A DNA stretch of 64,000 nucleotides, taken from Pelistega ratti. GTDB lineage: Bacteria > Pseudomonadota > Gammaproteobacteria > Burkholderiales > Burkholderiaceae_B. Shown one piece after another: positions 19,523 to 29,191 of the stretch (positions are counted from its first letter, which is position 1; each line of letters starts with the position of its first letter). The translations under genes were made by a program, and so were the position numbers. Location of the stretch: assembly GCF_009833965.1 (NCBI RefSeq), contig NZ_CP047165.1:2046001-2110000 (forward strand), given 5' to 3'. Below the pieces are notes generated by a model. That model was not told where the DNA came from. It was given only the letters and a program-made list of their open reading frames with translations, and ran no database searches.

Positions 19523-21136
19523 TTAATTTAGTTGTCGGCATTCAAAGCTCTCTGCTTTATTTTCATCACCACCTATATAAGTTGCAATTTTAGGATAAGC
19601 ACAAATTGGCATTTGCTTATTTGGATAAGTTTTACTTTTCGCCAACAGACTTTCTGGTGCTTGATGATTATCATGCCATTGCTCTAATGCTGTCAGAGGA
19701 TCAAAATCATCTAACCCATTGCCACCGCCACAATGGGTTAACCCCGGAGCAACGAAAAGTCGGGAAAATTCCTTCACATTTTGGGTATCTTTTTGAAATT
19801 CATTAAACCATGCTACTTGGTCTTTTGCTGAAAATACTGGATCAGATACCCCTGTTACGATAATCAATTTACCACCGTTGGCTTTAAAGCTACTTAGATC
19901 TGTGGAAACTGCATCGTTTATTGCGCCGGTTTGATATACACGAGGCGTATCTTTGTCAAAGTCAAACTTATGCCAATTAAAGTTCGGATTATAGGGTGTC
20001 ATAAAATACATTGTCAGTGAACCTGCTCCTAAGGTTGCACTTAATGCATTAATTTCACCTGTTTGTGAAGAACCTAATTTCCAATTACGCCAATTAGGCT
20101 GATTAATACCTGAATCATAGTACCAACCGCTATAAATTTGATTTCCTTTACTATCTTTTGCACCATCAAATACCGATTTTAATACTGTAATTTTCTCTTT
20201 CGGTAAGTCAAGGGAATCTGGTGAAAAATCACAACTCTCCCATGCATTAATAATGCCATCTTTTAAACCATCTTTGGCATCACAGTGTTGCAATACACCG
20301 TTAGATACTTTATCTAACTCTTCTTGGGTAAATGCGTTAGATAAGACTTTTTCGCCTTGAGCATTGATTGGTGCTATACTCATAAAATGCTGTAGATCCC
20401 ATTGTTGGGCGATATTTGCACGAGATAAACGAAAACCAGCATTGGCTGCCACGATCCCATCAAACTCCAGAGGATAACGTTGTACCGCAATCATTGCCTC
20501 ACGTCCTCCATTTGAACATCCCATAAAGAAACTATGTTTAGGTCGTTGTTGATAAATCTGCTGAATAATTTGTTTTGCGACTGTTGTCACTTTACCTATA
20601 GATTGGTAAGCAAAATCAAGTCGTGCTTGTTGATCTGCTCCAAATTCAGGCGTTGGCGTTGGATGTCCTCCATCCATGCTGACTACCGTATAACCACGCA
20701 TTAAAGCTGGTGTTGCCGTTGTCGTGTTAAATGGAATATTACCAACAGCAGGTGCAACAAAGCCATCTACTCCACCCCCTCCTTGAAATAAAAATTTATT
20801 ATTCCAATTTTTAGGCAAGCGTAGCTGAAAACGAGTGCCATAGTGTTTGCCGTCCACACCAGTTCTCGCACCAATTTCCCCCTCCACAATACAATGTGGT
20901 GTGGTATATAAATTTTTTGCAGCTCCTCCAGTAAACGCTGACATTTTATCTGCAGGGATTTCACCATTTGCATTCCATTCGACTCTTTGAATTTCAGTAT
21001 TAAGAATTGATGTTTCTTTTAATGCAAGGCACTTCGCCTCATTAATTGCGATTGAGTTTTTTAAGGATGAGGCAAAAGAAGAATAAGAAACACTGAGTAA
21101 GACAAGTGAAATTAAAGAAAAAGAAAATTTATTCAT
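19523..21136 (-). CDS. Secreted tannase/feruloyl esterase family protein
   Basis: 537 residues. A Sec signal peptide (MNKFSFSLISLVLLSVSYSS, then FAS) is followed by the tannase/feruloyl esterase domain. The nucleophile serine lies in GCSNGGREAM, the catalytic aspartate is likely in GVSDPVF and the histidine in LTHCGGG. Paired cysteines next to Asp and His fit the CS-D-HC disulfide of the family, and CDAKDGLKDGIINAWESCD resembles its calcium-binding lid. It hydrolyses ester bonds of gallate or hydroxycinnamate type; the real substrate is unknown. GGAG precedes the ATG at 21136; an earlier in-frame start at 21163 would precede the signal peptide. Confidence 0.9.
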   Translation of the reverse strand: MNKFSFSLISLVLLSVSYSSFASSLKNSIAINEAKCLALKETSILNTEIQRVEWNANGEIPADKMSAFTGGAAKNLYTTPHCIVEGEIGARTGVDGKHYGTRFQLRLPKNWNNKFLFQGGGGVDGFVAPAVGNIPFNTTTATPALMRGYTVVSMDGGHPTPTPEFGADQQARLDFAYQSIGKVTTVAKQIIQQIYQQRPKHSFFMGCSNGGREAMIAVQRYPLEFDGIVAANAGFRLSRANIAQQWDLQHFMSIAPINAQGEKVLSNAFTQEELDKVSNGVLQHCDAKDGLKDGIINAWESCDFSPDSLDLPKEKITVLKSVFDGAKDSKGNQIYSGWYYDSGINQPNWRNWKLGSSQTGEINALSATLGAGSLTMYFMTPYNPNFNWHKFDFDKDTPRVYQTGAINDAVSTDLSSFKANGGKLIIVTGVSDPVFSAKDQVAWFNEFQKDTQNVKEFSRLFVAPGLTHCGGGNGLDDFDPLTALEQWHDNHQAPESLLAKSKTYPNKQMPICAYPKIATYIGGDENKAESFECRQLN

Positions 21137-21575
21137 AGTGACTCCGAAAGAATAAAAATCCACTACTGTAGTCTGTCATAAAAAGCATTTAATAATAAGT
21201 TCAAGTGTTTATAACAACTATAATTAAATAGCCGCACTAAATAGTACATCAACAATTATTAATTTCTTTAATTTTAAACTTTTTTATTTGGCTGATTCAA
21301 AAATGAAGTGCAATACTACACATCTTACCTTATCAACTCAGTTTTTAAAATGTTATATTTCTATCTTAAGATTAAGTTGCATAAAAAAGCAATCTATAGT
21401 TTATTTTTAAAATAAAACTTAACCATAATAGTTGGGATTACTAAAAAACTGAGGTTGAATAATGGATTACTAAAAATAGATAGTTATTGCTATATCTCTA
21501 TTTTGTTGTTGAATACGGTACTGCTTTTTCATTGTATTCTCTCTGTTTTTAATAATCTGTTAAGTGAATTTATTT
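21137..21575. other. Intergenic region upstream of the tannase gene
   Basis: About 440 bp with no gene. An 11-bp palindrome (actactgtagt) at about 21164-21174 lies 28 bp before the tannase start. A 13-bp direct repeat (ggattactaaaaa) occurs at 21435-21447 and 21464-21476. Either could be an operator; no regulator gene is adjacent. Confidence 0.4.
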
Positions 21576-22542
21576 CTACTTCAAGAATCTATTTACAATA
21601 AAGTTTTTTAGTTTTACCCATAGTGCATACAATAAATGGCTTAGTCCTTCACTAAAGCTTAACCATAGTAAGATAATCCCAAGCTCGTAGAGATATTTTA
21701 CAATGTGAAAAATAAGAGGAGAAAGGGTGAAAATATCGTAGGCTATTAATAAGAATACACTTGCTAATAAGGTTTTGAGTAAATAGTCTTCAAAGTTTTT
21801 AGCATAATATTTAATAAAGACAGCAATAAAGGTTAGAGGTACAAATTTTATAATATATTGTAGAGGAAATGGTATATCATTTAAAGAAGAATAGTTTAAA
21901 TAGGCATCATATAAATCAAAATAAATGAATGAGAAAAGATAATATGGTGAGTTGAGTTATCAAAAAGCAGATATATAGGGGTATATTTTTTATAGATAAG
22001 GAAACTGATTTCTCTGTTTCTATATTCTGTATTCTTTTCTGAGGGATTTCACAGAGTAATAATGTTCCTATTACTAAAGAAAATAATTGTAAGAATAAAT
22101 TGATTACGTCAGAAGAGGTTCTACCATGACTAAATGTAAAAGCTAATTGCATAAAGAAATAGATTGGAAAGAGGGAAATAAAACTATTGATGAAAAATGC
22201 AGTTTTTGGTTTTTTTCTACATTTATACCGAATAAGTGTCATAATAAAAAGGGGTGGGATGACTAAGGGACTCAGGTTGAAGAACATACCAATTACTTCT
22301 GCTATTGCTTCTATAAAATTATGGTTGTCTTTATTATTTATCCAATACTCGTAAATAAATAATAAAAAATAAAAAGAAACTATGGCTGAAAAAGAATACT
22401 TAACCATAAAATCTATTTTCTTAGAAGAGTCTTTTTGATTTGTGGAATTGTGTCCTATTGGTTTTGTAGGAATAGAATTATCTACCCCAAATGATAAGTC
22501 TTCGTGATATTTATTATTTATCTTATTTTTTCCAGTGTTCAT
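21576..22542 (-). pseudogene. Multi-pass membrane protein, frameshifted paralogue of the next gene
   Basis: The open frame from 22542 stops at 21916 after 208 residues. The sequence continues in the +1 frame at a TTTT run (reverse strand) about 21920 and runs on to a stop at 21576. The continuation (FDLYDAYLNYSSLNDIPFP, then IKYYAKNFEDYLL and GIILLWLSFSEGLSHLL) aligns along its length with the C-terminal part of the neighbour at 22542-23495. Joined, the protein would be about 320 residues, like the neighbour's 317. Several transmembrane segments are evident. The start overlaps the upstream stop (TAATG). The cause is a one-base change in a homopolymer, either a mutation or a sequencing error. 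Function is unknown. Confidence 0.75.
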
Positions 22543-23495
22543 TATGTTTCCTTTTTGATAGTAATCTGAATTCCTAGTAAAAGTAATAATGTTGCTATTC
22601 CTTCACTCAATAATGACCATAAGAGAATAATTGTTGTCCAATATATATAGCAAAGAGGATTGCCTTTAGTGAAGGGAAGGTTAAATGCTAAGAGGTAATA
22701 GCTAGCAAATAGTAGAATAATTAATAAAGAAAGACTGAAAAGATAGGAGCGGATACTTTTAGTGTAATATCGGATAAATAAGGAGATAGGGATAAATGGT
22801 ATCAGTTGAATTCCATATTGTTGAGTAGCTTGTCGTATGGTATCAATATTGAAGTATTGTTCCTTACCAAATTGATAATCAATCCCTATAAAAATAAAGG
22901 GAATAAGTAGAGTTTGTACTATAAAAAGTAAAGCATAATAAGAAAATCTTTGTATAGGGGTTATTTTGTTATAAGAAAAATTTATCCATTTGAGTAGGAT
23001 TTCACTGAGTAATAATGTTCCAATGACTAAAGATGTTAATTCTAAGAATAAAATAATCCCTTCAAATGATTTTTGATGACCGTTCCATCCTGTAGTAAGC
23101 TGTACTAAGAGCATAATGGGAAAGAAAGCCGTGGTCATATTAAGGAAAAAGGTTGTTCGCTTGTCTGATCTATATCCAAATCGAAAAAGTACCATAATCA
23201 TCAAGATAGGGATAAGGAAGGGGATAAAGTTATATAGAATATCGCCTACTTCTACGAGTGATTCTGTAATATGATTGCTTTTTTTACTACTCCAATATTT
23301 ATAAATAAATAATAAAAAGCAAAATGAAATCACCATAAAGAAAGTATGTAGTCCAATAAGACTTATTTTTTGTTGAAGAGGTTCATTATTTTGGTGGTTA
23401 TTGATAATATACTTTTTATTGGGATTGACTATAGATATATCTTGTTCTTTTAAATAAGATATGGTCTTTATTTTATCTTTTATCTTTTTCTCCAT
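22542..23495 (-). CDS. Multi-pass membrane protein of unknown function, 317 aa
   Basis: The first 55 residues are hydrophilic. About eight hydrophobic segments follow (for example FFMVISFCFLLFIYKYW and FIPFLIPILMIMVLF), separated by short charged loops. I recognise no family. Homology to the frameshifted gene at 21576-22542 is clear (shared LLFIYxYW, LVIGTLLLxEI and a conserved C-terminal LLW-S-SEG motif). AAGGAG precedes the ATG by about 8 nt. The pair is translationally coupled by a TAATG overlap. A YIP1-like or DUF-type integral membrane protein is a possible guess, not supported by a motif. Confidence 0.75.
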   Translation of the reverse strand: MEKKIKDKIKTISYLKEQDISIVNPNKKYIINNHQNNEPLQQKISLIGLHTFFMVISFCFLLFIYKYWSSKKSNHITESLVEVGDILYNFIPFLIPILMIMVLFRFGYRSDKRTTFFLNMTTAFFPIMLLVQLTTGWNGHQKSFEGIILFLELTSLVIGTLLLSEILLKWINFSYNKITPIQRFSYYALLFIVQTLLIPFIFIGIDYQFGKEQYFNIDTIRQATQQYGIQLIPFIPISLFIRYYTKSIRSYLFSLSLLIILLFASYYLLAFNLPFTKGNPLCYIYWTTIILLWSLLSEGIATLLLLLGIQITIKKET

Positions 23496-23644
23496 GTCTT
23501 AATCTCCTTTGAGTATATAACCATATATTTTGCGGTGTACACCGTTAATCTGCTTTATCCATACTATCGTATAAATAAGTCAAATAAGTGTCATAACCTC
23601 TTTATAGTTATACACCTTTTCTTTTCAAAATGTAAGGGTATAAA

Positions 23645-23676
23645 AAAACACTAGGATAAATTTATCCTAGTGTTTT
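23645..23676 (-). terminator. Terminator after the succinate-semialdehyde dehydrogenase gene
   Basis: A perfect palindrome (arms aaaacactaggataaa and its complement) is followed on the reverse strand by a T-run. It lies 13 nt past the stop of the gene at 23689. Confidence 0.85.
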
Positions 23677-23688
23677 GGGTATTAGTGG

Positions 23689-25128
23689 CTATTCGCTTAT
23701 ATCGACACACATATACTTCATTTCTAGGTACTCATCAATACCATATTTACTGCCTTCTCTACCTAAACCACTTAATTTAACACCACCAAAGGGGGCGACT
23801 TCATTACTAATAAGCCCTGTATTAATACCTACCATACCGTATGCCAAGGCTTCTCCCACACGCCATTGACGAGCGGTATTTTGGGTAAAGAGATAGGATG
23901 CTAAGCCAAATTCTGTATCGTTAGCCTGAGCAATGACCTCTTCTTCTGTATCAAATGGGAAGAGAGGACAAAGAGGACCAAATGTTTCTTCTTTGGCAAC
24001 TTTCATATTTTGGGTAACGTGTGTCAGTACAGTTGGTTCAAAAAAAGTACCGCCTAATACACTTCGCTTGCCCCCTACCATACATTGTGCACCTTTACTT
24101 AGTGCATCAGCGATATGTTCTTCGACTTTGCTAACGGCTTTTTCATCAATAAGCGGGCCTTGCTGAACACCATCTTCTAAGCCATTACCAAGTTTAAGAT
24201 TTGAGGTTTTTTCAGCAACAATCTTAGCAAATTGTTCGTAAATAGAGCGGTGTACATATACACGGTTTGTACATACACATGTTTGCCCACTATTACGGAA
24301 TTTACTCTGAATAAGACCTTCGGCAGCTTTTTCTAAATCGGCATCTTCAAAGACAATAAAGGGGGCATTACCACCAAGTTCTAGGCTTAATTTTTTGATA
24401 TGTTTAGCACTCTTTTCAAAAATTTTAATTCCTACATCTGTTGATCCAGTAAAGCTAATTTTACGAATGATCGGGTTATCTGCAAAGGCTTGGCTAATGT
24501 CGGCAGCCTTGCCATTTATAATGACAAATAAATCATTAGGAATACCTGCTTCATAGGCTAATACTGCTTGTGCATAAGCACTAAGTGGTGTCTGGCTAGC
24601 TGGTTTAACAATCATCGCACATCCAGCAGCAAGGGCAGGGGCGGCTTTACGAGTAATCATTGCCGCCGGGAAATTCCATGGGGTAATGGCGGCTGTTACA
24701 CCAATGGCTTGTTTAATTACCAGTAATTTTTGGGTTTTCTTAACACTGGTAAGAATATCGCCATCCATACGGCGTGCTTCTTCGGCAAACCAACGAATAA
24801 AGCTGGCGGCATAATCAATTTCCCCACGAGATTCTGTTAGGCTTTTGCCTTGTTCCATAGTCATAATGCGAGCAAGATTTTCTTTATTCTCTTTTAAGGC
24901 ATAGTACCAATTCCAGAGAATATCTGCTCTTTCTAAGGCAGTTTTTTGTTGCCACACTTGTTGTGCTTTTTCGGCTTGATTAATTAATGTGTGAAGTGTG
25001 GGTATTGATGTCGTACGAACATAGGCTATAGGGGTTTGTGTAGCAGGATTAACCACTGTTATAGCGTTATCAATAGGGGTGAAGGTAATATCGGGGTGCT
25101 GTAAGAGTTGTTCAATCGTTTTCATCAT
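23689..25128 (-). CDS. gabD: NAD(P)-dependent succinate-semialdehyde dehydrogenase
   Basis: 479 residues of the aldehyde dehydrogenase superfamily. It has the cofactor motifs TPWNFPAAM and FTGSTDVG, the general-base glutamate in LELGGNAPF, and the nucleophile cysteine in NSGQTCVCTN near residue 285. The C-terminal GLGREGSKYGIDEYLEMKYM block is characteristic of GabD-type enzymes. A second cysteine two residues after the nucleophile is typical of redox-regulated GabD. It oxidises succinate semialdehyde to succinate. No gabT is near, so the source of the substrate is open. The Nudix gene lies 28 bp upstream on the same strand, probably co-transcribed. Confidence 0.9.
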   Translation of the reverse strand: MMKTIEQLLQHPDITFTPIDNAITVVNPATQTPIAYVRTTSIPTLHTLINQAEKAQQVWQQKTALERADILWNWYYALKENKENLARIMTMEQGKSLTESRGEIDYAASFIRWFAEEARRMDGDILTSVKKTQKLLVIKQAIGVTAAITPWNFPAAMITRKAAPALAAGCAMIVKPASQTPLSAYAQAVLAYEAGIPNDLFVIINGKAADISQAFADNPIIRKISFTGSTDVGIKIFEKSAKHIKKLSLELGGNAPFIVFEDADLEKAAEGLIQSKFRNSGQTCVCTNRVYVHRSIYEQFAKIVAEKTSNLKLGNGLEDGVQQGPLIDEKAVSKVEEHIADALSKGAQCMVGGKRSVLGGTFFEPTVLTHVTQNMKVAKEETFGPLCPLFPFDTEEEVIAQANDTEFGLASYLFTQNTARQWRVGEALAYGMVGINTGLISNEVAPFGGVKLSGLGREGSKYGIDEYLEMKYMCVDISE

Positions 25129-25156
25129 CTATCCTTATAAAATAAGCGTTGATTAA

Positions 25157-25726
25157 TTAAGGTAATACAAGGTGTAGAGGAGGGGGAGTTGAGTGTGGAT
25201 AACACTCTATATAATAACGTAATGTTTTTTCGACAGTTGGAAAAGCAATTTCTGCCCAAGGGATATTTTCAAAAGAAAATAATTGAACCTCTAAAGATTC
25301 TTCACCTGGGGTGAAATGAAGATTTTGTAGTGTGGCAAGGTAATAGAGGTGTACTTGGCTGACAGAGGGAACATCTAAAATAGTGAGTAATTGTTGTAGT
25401 TGGATATGAGCCCCTGCTTCTTCAAGGGTTTCTCGTATTGCCCCTTGTTCTGTACTTTCGTCTAGTTCCATAAAGCCTGCTGGTAAAGTCCATTTTCCAT
25501 AGCATGGTTCAATCGCTCTTTTGCAGAGTAAAATTTTATCTTCCCAAATAGGTAATGTGCCAACTACAGGTAAAGGGTTTCGATAGTGAACTGCCCCACA
25601 GTGAGTACAACAATCTCTTTCTTTGTTGTCAAGTGGTGGTCGCATTCGAGTGAGTTGATGTCCGCATTGGGTGCAAAAGTGTTGTGTAATTGGTGCAGGG
25701 AAATAAAAAGTAGAATTGGATGTCAT
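25157..25726 (-). CDS. Nudix hydrolase with N-terminal zinc ribbon
   Basis: 189 residues. The N-terminus has two zinc-knuckle pairs (CTQCGHQL and CTHCGAVHYRNP). The Nudix box runs from GFMELDESTEQGAIRETLEE to AGAHI, fitting G-x5-E-x7-RE-U-x-EE-x-G-U. This arrangement is like NADH pyrophosphatase-related Nudix proteins (YjaD/NudC style zinc ribbon), but the protein lacks the NudC SQPWPFPxS motif, so the substrate is unknown. It lies just upstream of gabD on the same strand. A start two codons earlier is possible. Confidence 0.85.
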   Translation of the reverse strand: MTSNSTFYFPAPITQHFCTQCGHQLTRMRPPLDNKERDCCTHCGAVHYRNPLPVVGTLPIWEDKILLCKRAIEPCYGKWTLPAGFMELDESTEQGAIRETLEEAGAHIQLQQLLTILDVPSVSQVHLYYLATLQNLHFTPGEESLEVQLFSFENIPWAEIAFPTVEKTLRYYIECYPHSTPPPLHLVLP

Positions 25727-25991
25727 GATCAACTCACTTAACTAATAGTCGTTAATGATAAGTTTAATCAGTTTCAGATAGTTTTGCAAAGAAGGGAAGT
25801 GATAAGGATAGACTTTCTCTTAAATTAAGGTTTTTACAGGATGGGATAAGCGAGTGGCATCATCAAATTTTAAATTTGATTCGTTACGTTAGAGGGAATG
25901 AAGGTAGGTTGATGGGTAATAATTTTATAGGGTGTAAAATAAATTGACTAAGGTAAATTGACTAAGGGGGAACTACATTTGATAGAAACAA

Positions 25992-26016
25992 AAAAACCTC
26001 CAATAGCGGAGGTTAT
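25992..26016 (-). terminator. Terminator of the tRNA-Leu/tRNA-Ser transcript
   Basis: AACCTCC and GGAGGTT form a hairpin. On the reverse strand it is followed by TTTTTTT, 13 nt past tRNA-Ser. Confidence 0.85.
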
Positions 26017-26028
26017 TTATCTTTATAT

Positions 26029-26118
26029 TGGCGGAAGCTGTGAGATTCGAACTCACGGAGGGCGCAAACCCTCGCCGGTTTTCAAGACCGGTGCATTCAA
26101 CCGCTCTGCCAAGCTTCC
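26029..26118 (-). tRNA. tRNA-Ser (UGA)
   Basis: A 90-nt class II tRNA with a long variable arm. The acceptor stem GGAAGCT pairs with AGCTTCC, the anticodon stem-loop is CGGTCTTGAAAACCG with anticodon TGA, and CCA is encoded. It lies 17 nt after tRNA-Leu on the same strand, so the two are likely one transcript. Confidence 0.96.
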
Positions 26119-26135
26119 TATCACACCAATAAAAT

Positions 26136-26223
26136 TGGTGCACTCGGCCGGAATCGAACCGGCACGGGCGTAATGCCCGAGAGATTTTAAGTCTCTTGTG
26201 TCTACCTATTTCACCACGAGTGC
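26136..26223 (-). tRNA. tRNA-Leu (UAA)
   Basis: An 88-nt class II tRNA. The acceptor stem GCACTCG pairs with CGAGTGC. The anticodon loop CTTAAAA gives TAA, the variable arm is CTCGGGCATTACGCCCG, and CCA is encoded. Its promoter is about 10 nt upstream. Confidence 0.96.
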
Positions 26224-26240
26224 GTTTTGTGAAAGATGTA

Positions 26241-26269
26241 ATTATGCCTAATCTAAAAAATATTGTCTA
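26241..26269 (-). promoter_or_regulatory. Promoter of the tRNA-Leu/tRNA-Ser genes
   Basis: On the reverse strand TAGACA (-35, 26264-26269) and CATAAT (-10, 26241-26246) are separated by 17 bp. The -10 and following bases (CATAATTACAT) are the same as at both rRNA promoters. Confidence 0.65.
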
Positions 26270-26649
26270 GTCTTTTGGGTTGTTTTTGATAAAAAAATGA
26301 TGTTTGTATAAAAAAAACAACAATAATTATTGATAATTCACAAGAAAATCTTGGGGAAGAAAATAAATAGCAAAGATATACTGAATATCGTTTTTGTTTC
26401 TTTCTTGTTAGAGGATATATTAAAGAATAATCTGTAGAGAGAGCTGAACTTATTTTTAAATCGAAACGTATAAAAAATATTATGCTATTGAAATAGTGTA
26501 ATACAGGAGATAAAACAATTATTGTATAACTTCGCTATTCGTTTATTTTTAGTAGTGTATTTTTTAAGTTTGAATATAAGTGGAAATTTTTATTTAAGCA
26601 TAGATTTTATAGTAAGTAGCGATAAAACAACAAAAGTGAAATAAAAGAC
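26270..26649. other. AT-rich gap between the divergent tRNA promoters
   Basis: About 380 bp of AT-rich sequence with no gene or clear repeat, lying between the leftward tRNA-Leu promoter and the rightward tRNA-Pro promoter. Confidence 0.4.
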
Positions 26650-26677
26650 TTGCATAATTATGTAATTAGCGTATAAT
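26650..26677 (+). promoter_or_regulatory. Promoter of tRNA-Pro (putative)
   Basis: TTGCAT (26650-26655) and a perfect TATAAT (26672-26677) are separated by 16 bp. The start would fall near 26684, about 30 nt before the tRNA. Confidence 0.6.
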
Positions 26678-26712
26678 TTATATTCTTGATTGAGATAACT
26701 CAATTTTGAAGT

Positions 26713-26789
<77 letters not shown>

Positions 26790-26800
26790 TTTTGAAGAAT

Positions 26801-26825
26801 TACCGCCTAGAGGGCGGTATTTTTT
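26801..26825 (+). terminator. Terminator after tRNA-Pro
   Basis: TACCGCC and GGCGGTA form a 7-bp hairpin with a TAGAG loop, followed by TTTTTT. Confidence 0.9.
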
Positions 26826-27233
26826 GTCTAAAATATGTTTGGGTTATCTATAAAACCTGAAAACGACACTTTTCTACATGATAAAAATACTCAATATTTA
26901 AAGTCTAGTTATCGTGTCATTGATACACTCTTATGGCATTTTGCTCGTAAAAAGTTGCTATTTCTTAGTTTAATCGTATAAATATTATTTTGGGGTGGTA
27001 AGCAACTAAGATGTTTATTCCTTTTTAGGTATTATTGAGACTTGTTGAGAGAGATTTTTCTATATGCACTATGTTTGTTATAGTGATAAGTGGTGTGATG
27101 ATTTAGGGTATCAGTTTAATTAAGCACCTAAATTCAAACAATAATAAGAAGAAAATTATATTTTCCATAACAGAAATAGTCGTATGTGTTTTGTGTCAAT
27201 AGTTCACATGGTAAAATAACCCCTTTTAGCCGA
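26826..27233. other. Intergenic region upstream of recQ
   Basis: About 410 bp without a gene. A small inverted repeat (cactat/atagtg) lies at 27067-27085. No consensus promoter stands out. Confidence 0.35.
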
Positions 27234-29075
27234 ATGCCCTATGAGATGGCAACAATCCCGTCCTTTTCCTCCCAACGTGCGTTAGAAGTACTCAAAAATA
27301 TATTTGGTTATCATCATTTTCGAGGTAATCAAGAAGATGTTATCCAACATTTAATTAATGGAGATGATTGCTTAGCGTTAATGCCAACAGGTGCAGGTAA
27401 ATCGCTTTGTTATCAAGTGCCAGCGTTGGTTCGCCCAGGCTCGGGGGTAGTGATTTCTCCTTTAATCGCTTTAATGAATGATCAAGTACAAGCCTTATTA
27501 GGACTGGGGATAAGGGCTGCATGTTTAAATGCCACGATGTCGTTAGATGCTCTCAAAGCGGTTGAAAATGCATGGGTACAGGGTCATATTGACTTACTTT
27601 ATATTACGCCAGAACGGTTATTGACCGCTCGTTGTTTGTCTTTGTTAAAGCGTGCGCCTATTTCACTATTTGCGATTGATGAAGCACATTGTGTGTCTCA
27701 ATGGGGGCATGATTTTCGTCCTGAATATTTAGGTTTATCTGAGCTTCAGCGATTATGGCCCCATGTTCCTCGTATAGCTTTAACGGCTACGGCAACGAGT
27801 ACAACACGGCAAGAAATAGAAGAACGACTACAACTTAAAAAAACCTTTGTATCTAGCTTTGATCGTCCAAATATTCGGTATGAAATAGTTGAGAAAAATC
27901 AGGTTCGCAAACAACTTGTTCAGTTTATTAGTGAGAAGCACCCCAATGAATCAGGGATTGTTTATTGTTTATCGCGTAAACGTTGTGAAGAGATAGCGGC
28001 TTTTTTGAATAAACAAGGGATACCTGCTTTACCATATCATGCGGGTATGGATGCTCAAGTACGGGCAGATCATCAATACCGATTTCTACATGAGGATGGG
28101 CTAGTTATGGTAGCGACGATTGCCTTTGGTATGGGGGTAAACAAATTAGATGTACGGTTTGTGGCACATATTGATATTCCTAAATCTATTGAGGGTTATT
28201 ATCAAGAAACGGGTAGGGCTGGGCGTGATGGTTTACCTGCTACCGCATGGATGGCATATGGACTACAAGATGTTTTACAGCAATATAAAATGATTGAAAC
28301 CTCTCAAGGTGATGAGTCATTTAAACAAAAAGCACGTTATCAATTAAATGCTATGTTGGCATTATGTGAAACCGCTTCTTGTCGGCGAGTGCAATTACTT
28401 TCTTATTTTGGTGAGGTAAGTACCCCCTGTGGAAATTGTGATGTTTGCCTTACCCCTCCAGAATTATGGGATGGTACGCAGGTAGGACAAAAAGTATTAT
28501 CAACGGTTTATCGTCTTTATTATCAATACCATCAACGGTTTGGGGCACAATATATCATTGATATTTTATTGGGTAATCAGACCGATCGTATTAAGGAGTT
28601 TTCTCATACTGCATTGAGTACGTTTGGGATTGGTAAAGAGTATAGTAAGGAACAGTGGAATAGTATTATTCGCCAACTCTTAGCGCAAGGTTATTTGATG
28701 GTCGATTTTGAGGGGTATTCTACCTTAGCATTAACTGAGCGTAGTCGGGCATTATTAAAAGGTGAGGCAGTATTAATGCTTCGCCAAGAATCTATCTTAC
28801 TAACGGGTAAATCAAAAAATATTATGCCTACACGTAAGAAAACTTTCCAAGAGCAATACCCCGATGCATATGAGCGTTATCTCAAATTAAAAGCATGGTG
28901 TGTCGCAAGGGGTCAGCAAGATGGTTTGGATGCTCAATTTATTTTTAATGATACTACTTTAAAAAATATTGCGATTGATAATCCATCCAGTTTAAAAAGG
29001 TTATCTTTAATTGATGGGGTAAATTTATTTAAATTAAATACGTATGGGAAAGAAGTATTAGAAGTTTTAGCGTAA
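27234..29075 (+). CDS. recQ: ATP-dependent DNA helicase RecQ
   Basis: About 613 residues, close to E. coli RecQ. It begins with an FGYHHFRGNQ Q-motif, Walker A MPTGAGKSLCYQ, the DEAH box AIDEAHCVSQWGHDFRPEY and motif VI QETGRAGRDG. The zinc-binding cysteines C-x-RR to CGNCDVC follow at about 370-400, then the RQC winged helix and an HRDC domain at the end. RecQ unwinds DNA at stalled forks and gaps in RecF-type repair. The start is uncertain: ATGs at 27234 and 27246 fit family length, and 27186 would add an unsupported leader. It converges on ruvB. Confidence 0.95.
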   Translation: MPYEMATIPSFSSQRALEVLKNIFGYHHFRGNQEDVIQHLINGDDCLALMPTGAGKSLCYQVPALVRPGSGVVISPLIALMNDQVQALLGLGIRAACLNATMSLDALKAVENAWVQGHIDLLYITPERLLTARCLSLLKRAPISLFAIDEAHCVSQWGHDFRPEYLGLSELQRLWPHVPRIALTATATSTTRQEIEERLQLKKTFVSSFDRPNIRYEIVEKNQVRKQLVQFISEKHPNESGIVYCLSRKRCEEIAAFLNKQGIPALPYHAGMDAQVRADHQYRFLHEDGLVMVATIAFGMGVNKLDVRFVAHIDIPKSIEGYYQETGRAGRDGLPATAWMAYGLQDVLQQYKMIETSQGDESFKQKARYQLNAMLALCETASCRRVQLLSYFGEVSTPCGNCDVCLTPPELWDGTQVGQKVLSTVYRLYYQYHQRFGAQYIIDILLGNQTDRIKEFSHTALSTFGIGKEYSKEQWNSIIRQLLAQGYLMVDFEGYSTLALTERSRALLKGEAVLMLRQESILLTGKSKNIMPTRKKTFQEQYPDAYERYLKLKAWCVARGQQDGLDAQFIFNDTTLKNIAIDNPSSLKRLSLIDGVNLFKLNTYGKEVLEVLA

Positions 29076-29191
29076 CGGATAGATGTGTTTTTTCTCTCAT
29101 CAAATCGCTTGGTAGTAGAAAATATACTGTATTTTTACGCTTGAATATACTATCTAGTATAAAAATAATTGAGCAAAGTGACTGTAACTGG

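Noticed and set aside
25958..26173. A 71-codon frame with an SCEIRTHGG...AGIEPARA pattern
   Set aside because: This is the well-known false protein produced by reading across tRNA-Ser and tRNA-Leu.
26263..26278. A 15-bp match between the tRNA-Leu promoter region and the inner end of the IS30 (TTGTCTAGTCTTTTG)
   Set aside because: A single short AT-rich match; there is no IS end structure around it, so it is probably chance or a shared -35 like TAGACA.
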